Assembly: GCF_027922325.1 (NCBI RefSeq)
Contig: NZ_BSFL01000001.1
Span: 1,235,610-1,299,609, forward strand
Origin: Methylopila turkensis
GTDB lineage: Bacteria > Pseudomonadota > Alphaproteobacteria > Rhizobiales > Methylopilaceae
Reading direction: 5' to 3'
Length of the DNA stretch: 64,000 nucleotides
A model generated the notes under the pieces. That model was not told where the DNA came from and made no database searches. It worked only from the letters and a program-made list of their open reading frames with translations. Numbering within the stretch: the stretch's first letter is position 1; every line of letters starts with the position of its first letter. This document shows positions 38,907-47,815 of the stretch, piece after piece. Made by a program: the position numbers and the translations under genes.

Positions 38907-39362
38907 ATGACCCTGCGCATCGTCCGCCTCGGCGAGGCCGACGTCCCGTGGCTGACGCCGCTCGTCGCCGAATACTCGGCCGCGCTGATGCACGGGCCGG
39001 CCGCGGCGATCGACGAGGCCTATGTGGGCCGTCTGCTGCGCGACCGCGTGGTCGAGATCGCAGGCGCCGAGCTCGACGGCGAACTGGCCGGCTTCGGGCT
39101 CTATTACGACCTGCCTGAGGCGATCAGCGCGCGCCGCGCCGGCCAGCTCGACGATCTTTACGTGCGGCCTTCGGCCCGCGGGCGCGGCGTGGCCGCCGCC
39201 CTGATCGCGCACATCGCCGCGGCCGGCGCGGCGCGCGACTGGGTCCATCTGCGCTGGATGGTTCCGGAGGGAAGCGCGGCGATCCCGCTCTACGAACGCG
39301 TTGCGGAGCCCGCGCCCTGGCGCAACTTCGTGGTCCGCATCGACCGCTCGGTCGCCTGGTGA
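38907..39362 (+). CDS. GNAT-family N-acetyltransferase
   Basis: A GNAT-fold protein of 151 residues. The acetyl-CoA binding motif A is LYVRPSARGRGVAAALIAHI (about 88-107). The first strand (MTLRIVRLGEADVPWLTPLV) and DLPEAISARRAGQLDD fit the diamine/GNAT group. C-terminal LRWMVPEGSAAIPLYERV. Substrate unknown. Downstream of leuC by 57 bases, ended by a strong bidirectional terminator. Confidence 0.85.
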   Translation: MTLRIVRLGEADVPWLTPLVAEYSAALMHGPAAAIDEAYVGRLLRDRVVEIAGAELDGELAGFGLYYDLPEAISARRAGQLDDLYVRPSARGRGVAAALIAHIAAAGAARDWVHLRWMVPEGSAAIPLYERVAEPAPWRNFVVRIDRSVAW

Positions 39363-39370
39363 GAAAACGA

Positions 39371-39407
39371 AAAGGCGGCGGACCCTGGGGTCCGCCGCCT
39401 TCGTTTC
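39371..39407. terminator. Bidirectional rho-independent terminator
   Basis: A perfect 13 bp stem, AAGGCGGCGGACC with GGTCCGCCGCCTT (39372-39384 and 39389-39401, loop CTGG). A-rich sequence lies on its left and CGTTTC on its right. It lies between the convergent ends of the GNAT gene and the small secreted protein gene. Confidence 0.85.
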
Positions 39408-39428
39408 AGCTCAGGTCAGACGCGTCGT

Positions 39429-39731
39429 TCAGTTGACGCGGATCGAGATGCCCGGACGCGGATCGGGGCGGTAGTACGGACGCGGCGCGTAGCGACGGTT
39501 GTCGCGGTACACGCGACGCTCGACGACGCGCGGGCGGGTGCATTCGCGGGTGCGGGTGATGCGCACGACGCCGTTGCGGCGCACGCGCTTCTCGACCATG
39601 CGGCAGGCGCTGTCGCTCACGACGCCCGTGGTCACGACGGTCGATTTCACCACCGGCGCCGCAGAGGCCGGAGCCAGCGCGAACACGCCAAGGCCAAAAG
39701 CGAGGCCCGTCGAAAGCAGAAGGGTCTTCAT
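39429..39731 (-). CDS. Small secreted basic protein, paralogue A
   Basis: A protein of 100 residues. Signal peptide MKTLLLSTGLAFGLGVFALA with cleavage after PASA. The mature part has a pattern shared with the next gene: SACRMVEKRVRRNGVVRITR, ECTR, RRVYRDNRRYAPRPYYRP, then PGISIRVN. Two cysteines could pair. Arg/Tyr-rich tail. No family name is known to me. ATG at 39731 is chosen because the signal peptide begins there; the open frame upstream is not conserved with the paralogue. Confidence 0.75.
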   Translation of the reverse strand: MKTLLLSTGLAFGLGVFALAPASAAPVVKSTVVTTGVVSDSACRMVEKRVRRNGVVRITRTRECTRPRVVERRVYRDNRRYAPRPYYRPDPRPGISIRVN

Positions 39732-39888
39732 CGTCCTGTTCTCCAAGTCGTTTCCCGAGGCGGGCCGAGCGACGCGCGGCCGTCTATGCTTGCGAGGATG
39801 GCGCGTCGACGGTGAACCGGCGCTTAGGCCGCCATTCACAAGCGGTTCATCCCTCGGTCCTGGCCGAAATCACGGCATCGGACATGAG

Positions 39889-39920
39889 AAGGCGCCCGAA
39901 CCTTGCGGTCCGGACGCCTT
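39889..39920 (-). terminator. Hairpin after paralogue B
   Basis: AAGGCGCCCGAACC (39889-39902) pairs with GGTCCGGACGCCTT (39907-39920), 12 of 14 positions, loop TTGC. On the minus strand it lies 25 bases beyond the stop of the gene at 39946-40263 and is followed by TTCTC. The stem starts with the same AAGGCG as the terminator at 39371-39407. Confidence 0.6.
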
Positions 39921-39945
39921 GAGGTGGCGGTCTGTTGGTTAAGGA

Positions 39946-40263
39946 TCAGTTGCCGATCCGGATGTTGAGGCCAGGCCGGTCGTCGTAACGGCGATACTCG
40001 CGGCGATCGACGTAGCGGCGGCGGTCGTCGCGGTAGACGCGCCGCTCGTAACGGTCGCGATCCCGGGTGCATTCCTGCTGGCGCGTGATCCTCGTCATGC
40101 CGTTGCGCGTCACGCGCTTCTCGACCGTCCGGCAGGCGACGTCGGTGACCGCCGGCGACACGGCGATCGTCCCGCGGGCGCCGATCGGCGCGGCGGAGGC
40201 CGGAGCGAAAGCGAGGGCGCCGAGACCGGCGGCGAGGGCGGTCGACAGGATGATGTTCTTCAC
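39946..40263 (-). CDS. Small secreted basic protein, paralogue B
   Basis: A protein of 105 residues. It has a signal peptide (KNIILSTALAAGLGALAFAP, cleavage after ASA) and the same mature pattern as the downstream gene: ACRTVEKRVTRNGMTRITR, ECTR, then YERRVYRDDRRRYVDRREYR and PGLNIRIGN. GTG at 40263 is used because GGAG lies eight bases before it and the signal peptide starts there. The two genes are a tandem duplication separated by 214 bases. Likely periplasmic; function unknown. Confidence 0.75.
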   Translation of the reverse strand: MKNIILSTALAAGLGALAFAPASAAPIGARGTIAVSPAVTDVACRTVEKRVTRNGMTRITRQQECTRDRDRYERRVYRDDRRRYVDRREYRRYDDRPGLNIRIGN

Positions 40264-40417
40264 GTCGTTTTCTCCGTTTGGGGCGCAGTCCGTCGTTGCG
40301 CTCGAACGGCGCATCTCGTTTCTGTGTTTCATTCGTCCGAACCATCGCGGCGAAGCCGCGGGTCCTGTGCCGATAAAACAACTGTGAGCGGAGTCCGTTC
40401 CGCCCGGAGCGCAAGAA

Positions 40418-40633
40418 ATGACGAAAGACGAACAGAGACGGGAGATGGCTCGACTGTCGGCCGCGGACGATCTTCTTGGCGGCTCGGCGCGCCAGACCGT
40501 CGGCTCGTCCGAACCCGAAGATCGGACCGAGCTTTGGGCGCGACGTTTCGGGCGCGGGCTCGCGATCCTCGCCTCGATCGGGCTGATCGCCTGGGCGCTT
40601 GCGGACTTCGCCGCTCAGGGGGGCGCCTCGTGA
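40418..40633 (+). CDS. Small single-span membrane protein
   Basis: A protein of 71 residues: a charged N-terminal half (MTKDEQRREMARLSAADDLL) and one membrane helix near residues 47-65 (GRGLAILASIGLIAWALADF). No family recognised. Its stop overlaps the GTG of the metallopeptidase gene by four bases, so the two are coupled and it may serve as a membrane partner for that protein. Confidence 0.65.
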   Translation: MTKDEQRREMARLSAADDLLGGSARQTVGSSEPEDRTELWARRFGRGLAILASIGLIAWALADFAAQGGAS

Positions 40634-41052
40634 GCGTCGACTGGGCGACCTTGGCCGCGCCCGATCTCGCGGAGTTCGAGCGTCTGGCCGAGCAGGCCTA
40701 TGCGCGCCTTCCCGAGGCGTTCCGCGCGCTCGCCAAGGGCGTCGTGCTGCGGATCGACGACTTCCCGACCGAGGACGTGCTGCGCGAGCTCGAGGCCGAA
40801 ACCGAGTTCGATCTGCTCGGCCTGTTTACGGGCGTCGGCCTCGCGCAGGGCGAGGAGATGTCCCGCACCGGCCAGATGCCGAACGTCGTGCATCTCTACC
40901 GGCGCCCGATCCTCGATTACTGGGCGGAGCACGACGAGACGCTGGGGGCGATCGTGACCCACGTGCTGATCCATGAGATCGGCCATCATTTCGGCCTGTC
41001 CGACGAGGATATGGAGGCGATCGAGGCTGGCGCCGAAGCCGCCGAGGCTTGA
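40630..41052 (+). CDS. Metallopeptidase-family zincin (DUF1025 type)
   Basis: A protein of 140 residues. The zinc motif HEIGHHFGLSDEDM (His115, Glu116, His119, Asp125) fits the short HExxH...D family of minimal zincins conserved in proteobacteria. The remainder (FRALAKGVVLRIDDFPTEDV, DLLGLFTGVGL, PNVVHLYRRPILDYW) also matches. No signal peptide. Proteolytic activity has rarely been shown for this family. GTG at 40630 overlaps the upstream stop. Confidence 0.88.
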   Translation: MSVDWATLAAPDLAEFERLAEQAYARLPEAFRALAKGVVLRIDDFPTEDVLRELEAETEFDLLGLFTGVGLAQGEEMSRTGQMPNVVHLYRRPILDYWAEHDETLGAIVTHVLIHEIGHHFGLSDEDMEAIEAGAEAAEA

Positions 41053-41106
41053 TCCCCGGCGACGGCGTCGCCAACTTGCCTGAGGCTGTTGAAAGGGAGT
41101 AGCCCG

Positions 41107-41451
41107 GTGACGCACACCGCACAGGACGAAACGCGCGTGTCGCGCGAATTCTGGCCCAAGCTGAAGCGCGTCGCGCGCTCGATCCCGTTCGCGGAGGACG
41201 CGATCGCCGCCTACTATTGCGCGCTCGACCGCGAAACGCCTACGCATGTGCGCGCCACCCTGATCGGCGCCCTGGCGTACTTCGTGCTCCCGTTCGACAT
41301 GGCGCCCGACTTCCTGCCGCTCGTCGGATTCGCCGACGACGCCAGCGTCCTGGCCGCCGCGATCGCCAGCGTGCGACTGCATATGACCGACCGCCACCGC
41401 GACGCCGCGCGCCGGACGCTCGCCGAAGAAGGCATCGCGGACCCCTCCTGA
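41107..41451 (+). CDS. YkvA family (DUF1232) protein
   Basis: A protein of 114 residues with the YkvA core AYFVLPFDMAPDFLPLVGFA and DDASVLAAAIASVRLHM, two hydrophobic segments that may associate with the membrane. Function unknown. GTG at 41107 is preferred over an upstream TTG because GGGAG lies seven bases before it. Follows the metallopeptidase gene after 54 bases and converges with the quinone oxidoreductase gene. Confidence 0.88.
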   Translation: MTHTAQDETRVSREFWPKLKRVARSIPFAEDAIAAYYCALDRETPTHVRATLIGALAYFVLPFDMAPDFLPLVGFADDASVLAAAIASVRLHMTDRHRDAARRTLAEEGIADPS

Positions 41452-41472
41452 CGCCTCCGCCGCGATCGGCGC

Positions 41473-42447
41473 TCAGGGCTGAACGAGAATCTTGCCCTTG
41501 GCCTCCCGGCGGGCGATCCGGCCGATCGCCTCGGCCGTCTCCGCCATCGGCAGCACGGCGTCCACATGGGCGGAAATGTCGCCGTCCGCCGCCCAGCCGA
41601 ACAGGCGGGCGAGCTCGGCCCTGTGCGCGGCCGGTTCGCGCTCGGCGTGCGCGCTCCAGAACACGCCGCGCACGTCCGCGCCCTTCAGCATCGGCAGGTT
41701 GAGCGGCAGTTTGGGGATGTCGCCGGCCGCGAAGCCGATCACCAGATGGCGTCCGCGCCAGGCGAGCGCGCGCACCGAAGCCTCGGTCGCGTCGCCGCCG
41801 ACGGGATCGTAGACCACGTCCACGCCGCGCCCGCCGGTCAGCTCCTTCAGCCGAAGCTTCAGGTCTTCCGTCGAATAGTCCACACCCTCGTCCGCCCCGC
41901 GCTCCCGCGCGAAGGCGAGCTTGTCGGCGGACGAGGCGCAGGCGATCACCCGCGCGCCGAGCAGCTTGCCGATCTCGACCGCCGCGAGCCCGACGCCGCC
42001 GCTCGCGCCGAGCACCGCGAGCGTCTCGCCCCGCTTCAGCGCGCCGCGGTCGGCGAGCGCGTGCAGTGTGGTGCCGTAGGTGATGATGAGCCCCGCCGCC
42101 TTGTCGAGGCCGAGCTCGTCGGGCACCAGCGTCAGCGCCTCGGCCGCGACCGCGACCTTCTCGCGGCACGCCCCGTAGCCCAGATAGCCCGCGACCCGGT
42201 CTCCGACCGCGAGCCCCTCCACGCCGGGCCCGACCTCCGCCACCACCCCCGACATCTCGCCGCCGGGCGAGAACGGCAGCGCAGGCTTGGTCTGGTAGCG
42301 CCCGCGCGTGATCAGCGTGTCGAAGAAGTTCAGCGCGGCGTAAGCGACGTCGACCACCACCTCGCCAGGCCCCGCGACGGGATCGGGCAGCTCCGAAAGA
42401 ACGAGCGACTCGGGTCCGGCGAGGTCGACGCACAGCACGGCCAGCAT
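41473..42447 (-). CDS. NADPH:quinone oxidoreductase-like zinc-free MDR protein
   Basis: A medium-chain reductase of 324 residues without zinc ligands. N-terminal GroES-like domain (YAALNFFDTLITRGRYQTKP, PFSPGGEMSGVVAEVGPGVE), nucleotide-binding domain with AVLGASGGVGLAAVEIGKLL (about 144-163) and VYDPVGGDATEASVRAL. It matches quinone oxidoreductase/enoyl-reductase homologues, and the physiological substrate is unknown. It lies 55 bases downstream of the sigma factor gene on the same strand, where an anti-sigma gene might be expected. Confidence 0.88.
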   Translation of the reverse strand: MLAVLCVDLAGPESLVLSELPDPVAGPGEVVVDVAYAALNFFDTLITRGRYQTKPALPFSPGGEMSGVVAEVGPGVEGLAVGDRVAGYLGYGACREKVAVAAEALTLVPDELGLDKAAGLIITYGTTLHALADRGALKRGETLAVLGASGGVGLAAVEIGKLLGARVIACASSADKLAFARERGADEGVDYSTEDLKLRLKELTGGRGVDVVYDPVGGDATEASVRALAWRGRHLVIGFAAGDIPKLPLNLPMLKGADVRGVFWSAHAEREPAAHRAELARLFGWAADGDISAHVDAVLPMAETAEAIGRIARREAKGKILVQP

Positions 42448-42502
42448 GGGGGATCGGTCCTGGGAGGATTGCGAGCGGGTTGGGCCGGGGCGTCCGGCGC
42501 GG

Positions 42503-43093
42503 TCAGTTCGCGTCGACGAGGCCGTCGGTCTCGAGCCGCCGCCTCAGCCGGCTGAACGCGAGCCGGATGCGCGACTTCACGGTGCCGAGCGGCAGGCCTT
42601 CGGACTCCGCGATCTCGCTGTGCGAGCGACCTTCGAAGAACGCCAGCCGCACGAGGTTGAACTGCTCCGGCGGCAGGCTCGCCATGGCTCGGCGCACGAA
42701 GCCTTCGCGCTCGCTGGCGTCGAGGGCGGCGTCCGGCTGCGGCGCGTCGTCGATCGGCGAGACGGCGTCCTCGAGGTCCACGGTCTGGCCGCGCGCGCGG
42801 CGCATCAGATCGATCCGGCGGTTGCGCGCGATGCGGTAGAGCCACGTGCCGACGGAGGACTTCTGCCGGTCGAACAGCCCGGCCTTGCGCCACAGCGCGA
42901 CCATCGCGTCCTGCGCCACCTCCTCGGCCACGGCCGGGTCGGCGCCGAGCCGCTGCAGATAGGCCGACAGCCGCGGCGCGTAATGGTCGAACAGCTCCGC
43001 GAACGCCTCGCGATCCTGCGACTGCGCCACGCGCTCGACCAGATCCGCCATTCTCGCAGCGAGGCCGGGATGCGTGTTCACCTGTCGGGACAC
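42503..43093 (-). CDS. ECF-type RNA polymerase sigma factor
   Basis: A sigma factor of 196 residues with region 2 (about 30-100: AFAELFDHYAPRLSAYLQRL, AEEVAQDAMVALWRKAGLFD, GTWLYRIARNRRIDLMRRAR) and region 4 (about 130-185: LPPEQFNLVRLAFFEGRSHS, LGTVKSRIRLAFSRLRRRL). It resembles the group usually paired with a zinc ChrR-like anti-sigma factor, but no such gene follows. The ATG at 43093 gives a 14-residue leader before a second Met, and either could be the start. Confidence 0.9.
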   Translation of the reverse strand: MSRQVNTHPGLAARMADLVERVAQSQDREAFAELFDHYAPRLSAYLQRLGADPAVAEEVAQDAMVALWRKAGLFDRQKSSVGTWLYRIARNRRIDLMRRARGQTVDLEDAVSPIDDAPQPDAALDASEREGFVRRAMASLPPEQFNLVRLAFFEGRSHSEIAESEGLPLGTVKSRIRLAFSRLRRRLETDGLVDAN

Positions 43094-43329
43094 CTGAACG
43101 ATGGGCCGGGCGAGACGCCGGCGTCGGCGAGACGATAGCGCCGTTTTCCACTACTCACCAATCCCTGAAGATGCAAAGCCGCGTGGGTCGGCGAAATGGT
43201 CAAATTTTCTAAACTTTTGCCGTAGGTTCATGCGGCGGGCGACCTCAAGCGCGCGGAACGCGCACCGGCCCGGCCATGGAGACTGCGCCGCCCTCACCGG
43301 CGGCCCGTAATGTGAAAGCGACGCCCACC

Positions 43330-43869
43330 ATGAGTTTCAGCCCCCGCACCGCAACGGTCTTCGCCGTCGGCCTCATGCTTTCGTCGATCGGCGGTCCGTC
43401 CGCCCTGGCGCAGGCCGCGCCGCCGGCGCAGCCCGTCGAGCTCGGGAAGTACAGCGCCTGGAACGCCTACTCGGCGCCGGGCAAGGGCGGCAAGATCTGC
43501 TACGCGCTGGCGCAGCCGACCTCGCGCCGGCCGAACGGGCTGAACCGCGACCCGGCCTATTTCTTCATCTCGAACCGGCCGCGGGAGAACGTCCGCAACG
43601 AGATCAGCGTCGTGATCGGCTTCACCGCCAAGCCCGACAGCAAGGTCGAGATCGACATCGGCGGAACCGAGTTCACGCTCTACCCGCGCGCCGACGGCGC
43701 CTTCATGCAGTCGGCCGAGGAGGAGACCAAGTTCATCGCCGCGCTGAAGGGCGCCCGCCGCAACATGACGATGAAGTCGACCTCGCTGCGCGGCAACGTC
43801 ACCACCGACACCTATTCGGTCTCCGGCGTCACCGCCGCGATCGAGCGCATCGACCGCGAGTGCCGCTGA
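43330..43869 (+). CDS. Secreted IalB-like protein (invasion associated locus B family)
   Basis: A protein of 179 residues. The signal peptide runs to about residue 30 (TVFAVGLMLSSIGGPSALAQ). The mature part has WNAYSAPGKGGKICYALAQP, ISNRPRENVRNEISVVIGF, and a last cysteine in the C-terminal DREC, consistent with an IalB-type beta fold with one disulfide. Periplasmic; function in non-pathogens unknown. It is divergent from the sigma gene across a 236-base, comparatively AT-rich region and could be its target; that is inference. Converges with truA (12 bases). Confidence 0.78.
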   Translation: MSFSPRTATVFAVGLMLSSIGGPSALAQAAPPAQPVELGKYSAWNAYSAPGKGGKICYALAQPTSRRPNGLNRDPAYFFISNRPRENVRNEISVVIGFTAKPDSKVEIDIGGTEFTLYPRADGAFMQSAEEETKFIAALKGARRNMTMKSTSLRGNVTTDTYSVSGVTAAIERIDRECR

Positions 43870-43881
43870 GAGCGACGCGCC

Positions 43882-44625
43882 TCAGCCGGGATAGTCGACC
43901 TGCGCCAGCGTGAGGCCGTCGGGCGGCGCGACCGGGCCGCAGGCGGCGCGGTCGGCGCGCGCGAGCGCCGACGCGAGATCGTCGGCGCTCCAGCGCCCGA
44001 TCCCGACCTCGACGAGCGAGCCCACCATCGAGCGCACCTGATTGTGCAGGAACGAGCGCGCGTTGGTGCGCACCACGACGCCGCCGTCCTCGCGCGTCAC
44101 GTCCAGCCGGTCGAGCGTGCGCAAGGGGCTGTTCGCCTGGCACTCGGCCGAGCGGAAGGTGGTGAAGTCGTGCCGGCCGAGCAGGCGCTTGGCCGCGGCG
44201 TCCATGGCGCCCACGTCGAGCGGGCGCGGGATGCGCCAGGCGCGGCCGAGATCGAGCGCGAGCGGCGGCCTGCGGTCGACCAGCCGGTAGACGTAGTGCC
44301 GCCGCGTCGCCGAGAACCGGGCGTCGAAATCGTCCGGCGCCGGGGCCGCGTCGAGCACCGCGATCGGCTGAGGCCTGAGATGCGCGTTGACCGCGTCGCG
44401 CACCGTGTCCGGCCGCCACGCGCGCGAAAGATCCACATGGGCGACCTGCCCGCTCGCATGCACCCCGGCGTCGGTGCGGCCGGCGCCCTTCACGGCCACG
44501 GCCTCGCCGCAGAACCCGAGGAACGCGGCCTCCAGCGCGCCCTGCACGGACAGGCCGTTGATCTGGCGCTGCCACCCCGAGAAGGGCGCGCCGTCATATT
44601 CGATCAGCAAGCGGTAGCGCGGCAT
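43882..44625 (-). CDS. truA: tRNA pseudouridine(38-40) synthase
   Basis: An enzyme of 247 residues that isomerises U38-U40 in tRNA anticodon stems. Catalytic Asp52 lies in [45 protein letters not shown] and [17 protein letters not shown] are typical. The second in-frame ATG (44625) matches the conserved [12 protein letters not shown] start. Third gene of def-fmt-truA on the minus strand, 19 bases after fmt. Confidence 0.97.
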   Translation of the reverse strand: MPRYRLLIEYDGAPFSGWQRQINGLSVQGALEAAFLGFCGEAVAVKGAGRTDAGVHASGQVAHVDLSRAWRPDTVRDAVNAHLRPQPIAVLDAAPAPDDFDARFSATRRHYVYRLVDRRPPLALDLGRAWRIPRPLDVGAMDAAAKRLLGRHDFTTFRSAECQANSPLRTLDRLDVTREDGGVVVRTNARSFLHNQVRSMVGSLVEVGIGRWSADDLASALARADRAACGPVAPPDGLTLAQVDYPG

Positions 44626-44644
44626 GGGCGTCAGCCGGCCGTCG

Positions 44645-45577
44645 TCACGACAGCCGGTCCCCGCGCGCAAGCCGGGCGCCGTTCAGGAACGCGGCGGCGT
44701 CGACCGGCCCCTTGCCGGCGCGCTGCAGGGTGACGAGGCGGAGCGCGCCCTCGCCGCAGGCGACGGTCAGGCGGTCGTCGAGCAGTTCGCCGACGGCGCC
44801 TGCGCCGTCGGCGAGGGCCGAGCGCAGGACCTTCACCCGCTCCGGTCCGCGAGGGCCTTCGAACTCGAACCAGGCGCCGGGGAACGGGGATAGCCCGCGG
44901 ATGTGGTCGTGCAGGCTTCGCGCAGGTCGCCCCCAGTCGATCCGCGATTCGGCCTTCTCGATCTTGGCGGCGTAGACGACGCCGTCCTCGCTCTGCGGCC
45001 GGAAGGTCAGCCCGCCGCGCGCGAGCGCCGCCGCCGCGCGCCCCATGAGGTCGGCGCCCAGCGTCGACAGCCGGTCGTGAAGCTCGCCCGCGGTCTCGTC
45101 CGGCCCGATCGCGACGCGTTCGGCCATGGCGACAGGCCCGGTGTCGAGCCCCTCCTCCATCCGCATCACCATCACGCCGGTCTCGGCGTCGCCGGCCATG
45201 ATCGCCCGCTGGATCGGGGCGGCGCCGCGCCAGCGGGGCAGCAGCGAGGCGTGGAGGTTGAGGCAGCCGAGCTCGGGCGCGTCGAGCGCCGCCTTCGGCA
45301 GGATCAGCCCGTAGGCGACCACGATCGCCGCGTCGGCGTCGTGCGCCGCGAAGGCCGCGATCGTCTCCGGATCGCGGAACGACTTCGGCGTCAGGACGGG
45401 GATCGCGAAACGGTCGGCGAGCGCGTGCACCGGGCTCTTGCGCAGCTCCATGCCGCGGCCCGCGGGCTTCGGCGCGCGGGTGTAGACGGCCGCGACGTCA
45501 TGGCCCTGCCCCACCAGCTCCGACAGCACCGGCGCCGCGAAGTCCGGCGTGCCCATGAAGACGAGGCGCAAAGGCAT
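44645..45577 (-). CDS. fmt: Methionyl-tRNA formyltransferase
   Basis: An enzyme of 310 residues that formylates initiator Met-tRNA with 10-formyl-THF. N-terminal [18 protein letters not shown]. Active-site segment [20 protein letters not shown] carries the conserved Asn/His, and the catalytic Asp follows in the [11 protein letters not shown] loop. The C-terminal OB-like tRNA-binding domain begins near residue 205 ([16 protein letters not shown]). Lies between def and truA. Confidence 0.97.
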   Translation of the reverse strand: MPLRLVFMGTPDFAAPVLSELVGQGHDVAAVYTRAPKPAGRGMELRKSPVHALADRFAIPVLTPKSFRDPETIAAFAAHDADAAIVVAYGLILPKAALDAPELGCLNLHASLLPRWRGAAPIQRAIMAGDAETGVMVMRMEEGLDTGPVAMAERVAIGPDETAGELHDRLSTLGADLMGRAAAALARGGLTFRPQSEDGVVYAAKIEKAESRIDWGRPARSLHDHIRGLSPFPGAWFEFEGPRGPERVKVLRSALADGAGAVGELLDDRLTVACGEGALRLVTLQRAGKGPVDAAAFLNGARLARGDRLS

Positions 45578-45600
45578 GGGAAGACGGCGGCCGGGGCCGC

Positions 45601-46164
45601 TCAGGCCTCGACCGGCTCCGGCGCGCGGCGCTCGCGCTTGGGGAAGCTCGGCAGCTCGCCGATGGCGCGCGCCTTCTCGAACTTCTTGACCACGCGGTCG
45701 CGCTTCAGCCGCGAGATGTGGTCGATGAACAGCACGCCGTTCAGATGGTCGATCTCGTGCTGGATGCAGACCGCGAGCAGGCCGTCGGCCTCCAGCTCCT
45801 GCTGCGCCCCGTCACCGTCGAGGTAGCGCACCGTCACGCGCGCCGGCCGCTCGACCTCCTCGTAATAGTCCGGGATCGACAGGCAACCCTCGTCGTAAAG
45901 CTGCGTCTCGTCCGACGCCTTCACGATCTCAGGGTTGATGAGGGCGAGCGGCTGCGGCTCCTCGTCCTTGCCGGCGAGATCGATGGTCACGACGCGGCGG
46001 GCGACGCCGATCTGGATCGCCGCGAGGCCGATGCCGGCCGCCTCGTACATGGTCTCGAACATGGTGGCGACGAGCGCGCGCACCTCGTCGTCGACGCGCT
46101 CGACCGGCGCGCTGACGAGGCGGAGCTTCGAATCCGGGAGATAGACGAGCGGGGCGGCGGCCAT
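45601..46164 (-). CDS. def: Peptide deformylase
   Basis: A metal-dependent deformylase of 187 residues that removes the formyl group of nascent proteins. The three family motifs are present: [10 protein letters not shown] (44-53), EGCLSIP (92-98, metal ligand Cys94) and QHEIDHLNG (135-143, His136, Glu137, His140). The C-terminal tail is basic ([12 protein letters not shown]). ATG at 46164 fits the conserved N-terminus ([11 protein letters not shown]). Divergent from rmuC. Confidence 0.97.
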   Translation of the reverse strand: MAAAPLVYLPDSKLRLVSAPVERVDDEVRALVATMFETMYEAAGIGLAAIQIGVARRVVTIDLAGKDEEPQPLALINPEIVKASDETQLYDEGCLSIPDYYEEVERPARVTVRYLDGDGAQQELEADGLLAVCIQHEIDHLNGVLFIDHISRLKRDRVVKKFEKARAIGELPSFPKRERRAPEPVEA

Positions 46165-46294
46165 GGCTGAATGCGCGTGCTGATGCGTGGGGCGACGGAC
46201 GTCCGCGGATAAGCCCTTGTGATGCAAAGGTCAATGTGTTCATTATTTGTTCCAAAGACTGCTCCGTCTCATCCTCCCCAGTCGCGTAAAATCC

Positions 46295-47449
46295 ATGACC
46301 GATCCCCTGTTCTTCGTCGGCGACCACGCCGTCTCGCTCGGCGAAACGCTCGCCGGTCTCGGCGCGGCGCTGCTCGGCGCGCTGCTGCTGACGCTGGTCG
46401 CGGTCGCGCGCGCCTCCGGCTCGCGCCGCCGCGACGCGCGCGAGGCCGCGATCCGGCTGGCGGCGCTCGAACGCATGCAGGCCGAGGCGGCCGGCAGGCT
46501 GCAGGCCTTCGCCTCCGCGCTCGGCGCCCGGCAGGCCGACCTCGCCCGCGGCGTGGCGGAGCGGCTCGACGCCGTCGGCGCGCGGGTCGGCGACGGGCTC
46601 GCCGCGAACGGGCAGGCGACCGCCGAGCAGCTTTCGAAGCTCGAGGCCCGGCTCGCGGTGATCGACGCCGCCGGCGCGCAGATCGGCGCGCTCGCGAGCC
46701 AGGTGACGGACCTGAAGAGCATCCTCGCCAACAAGCCCGCGCGCGGCGCCTTCGGGCAGGGCCGCATGGAGGCGATCCTGCGGGACGCCCTGCCGCCCGC
46801 GGCTTACGCCTTCCAGGCGCGGCTCTCGACCGGCGTGCGGCCGGACGCGCTGATCCGGCTGCCGGGCGACGGCCGCGGCCTCGCCGTCGACGCCAAGTTC
46901 CCGCTGGAGGGCTTCGAGCGGCTGCGCATCGCCGAAACGCCGGAGCAGACCAAGGCGGCGGAGGCGCGGGTGCGCGCCGACGTCGGCCGCCACGTCTCGG
47001 ACGTCGCCGAAAAATATCTCGTCGCCGGCGAGACCCAGGACGTGGCGCTGCTGTTCGTGCCGTCCGAGCAGATCCACGCCGAGCTCGCCGAGCGGTTCGA
47101 CGACGTGGTCGCGCGCGCCCACCGGGCCCGGGTGCTGATCGTGTCGCCCTCGCTGCTGATGCTGGCCGTGCAGGTGGTGCAGGGCCTGACCCGCGACGCC
47201 GCCATGCGCGAGCAGGCGCATCTGCTGCAGGCCGAGGTCGGCCGCCTCATCGACGACGTCCGCCGGGTCGGCGAGCGCGTGGACAAGCTGAAGGTCCATT
47301 TCGGCCAGGCGGTCGGCGACCTCGACCAGATTTCGATCTCGGCGGAGAAGATCGCCCGCCGCGGCGCGCGGCTCGAACAGATGGAGCTCGGCCTCCCCGC
47401 CGAGCCGCAGGCGCTGCCGAACCCGCTCAAGCGCGACGCGGCGGAGTGA
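46295..47449 (+). CDS. rmuC: DNA recombination protein RmuC
   Basis: A protein of 384 residues. An N-terminal membrane helix (LAGLGAALLGALLLTLVAVA, about 20-40) is followed by a coiled coil (40-140) and the RmuC nuclease-like core: ARGAFGQGRMEAILRDALPP, LAVDAKFPLEGFERL, VALLFVPSEQIHAELAE, LLMLAVQVVQGLTRDAAMRE. It limits inversions at short inverted repeats in E. coli. The second ATG (46295) is taken as start. Notably it stands next to the largest group of palindromic repeats in the window. Confidence 0.9.
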   Translation: MTDPLFFVGDHAVSLGETLAGLGAALLGALLLTLVAVARASGSRRRDAREAAIRLAALERMQAEAAGRLQAFASALGARQADLARGVAERLDAVGARVGDGLAANGQATAEQLSKLEARLAVIDAAGAQIGALASQVTDLKSILANKPARGAFGQGRMEAILRDALPPAAYAFQARLSTGVRPDALIRLPGDGRGLAVDAKFPLEGFERLRIAETPEQTKAAEARVRADVGRHVSDVAEKYLVAGETQDVALLFVPSEQIHAELAERFDDVVARAHRARVLIVSPSLLMLAVQVVQGLTRDAAMREQAHLLQAEVGRLIDDVRRVGERVDKLKVHFGQAVGDLDQISISAEKIARRGARLEQMELGLPAEPQALPNPLKRDAAE

Positions 47450-47517
47450 TGATCGCCCGTCATCCCTGACGGCTGGAGGCCGATCCGGGATCAGGCCGCG
47501 TAGACAAGCGCCGCGTC

Positions 47518-47598
47518 GTCCTCCGGCTCGACCGGAGGACCCATCTCCAACGCAGCGCTCGACGTCCGACATGGATGGTCCGGTCAAGCCGGACCATG
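47518..47598. repeat. Palindromic intergenic element, copy 2 (simple form)
   Basis: GTCCTCCGG-CTCGA-CCGGAGGAC (47518-47540) is followed after 34 bases by ATGGTCCGG and CCGGACCAT (47575-47583 and 47589-47597). The spacing and flanking words (CCCATC, GACATGG, ATGACGA) match the element at 9391-9533. Here the first loop is only five bases, so this looks like the uninterrupted form. Confidence 0.85.
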
Positions 47599-47664
47599 AC
47601 GAGACCGTTTGCATATGACGATCCTGGCTCTCCGCCGCGCAGACGTGGACCGGGAAGCCCGCCA

Positions 47665-47751
47665 TCATGCCCGCGCTTGTCGCGCCGGTATCCACGACTT
47701 GGGCGTAGGGCGCTGACCAAAGTCGTGGATACCCGGCTTCGCCGGGCATGA
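47665..47751. repeat. Palindromic intergenic element of the CATGCCCG...GTATCCACGACTT type, copy 1
   Basis: Long inverted repeat: the left part, TCATGCCCG then GGTATCCACGACTT, mirrors AAGTCGTGGATACC then CGGGCATGA on the right. Each side has its own short hairpin (for example CCCGG-CTTCG-CCGGG). The whole can fold into one 87-base structure. Related elements lie at 60296 and 61572. Confidence 0.85.
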
Positions 47752-47815
47752 CGCCGATCTCGTCCGACGAGGCCCGACGCCCCTCGCAACGTCCTGCGCC
47801 GAAACGACATTAGCC

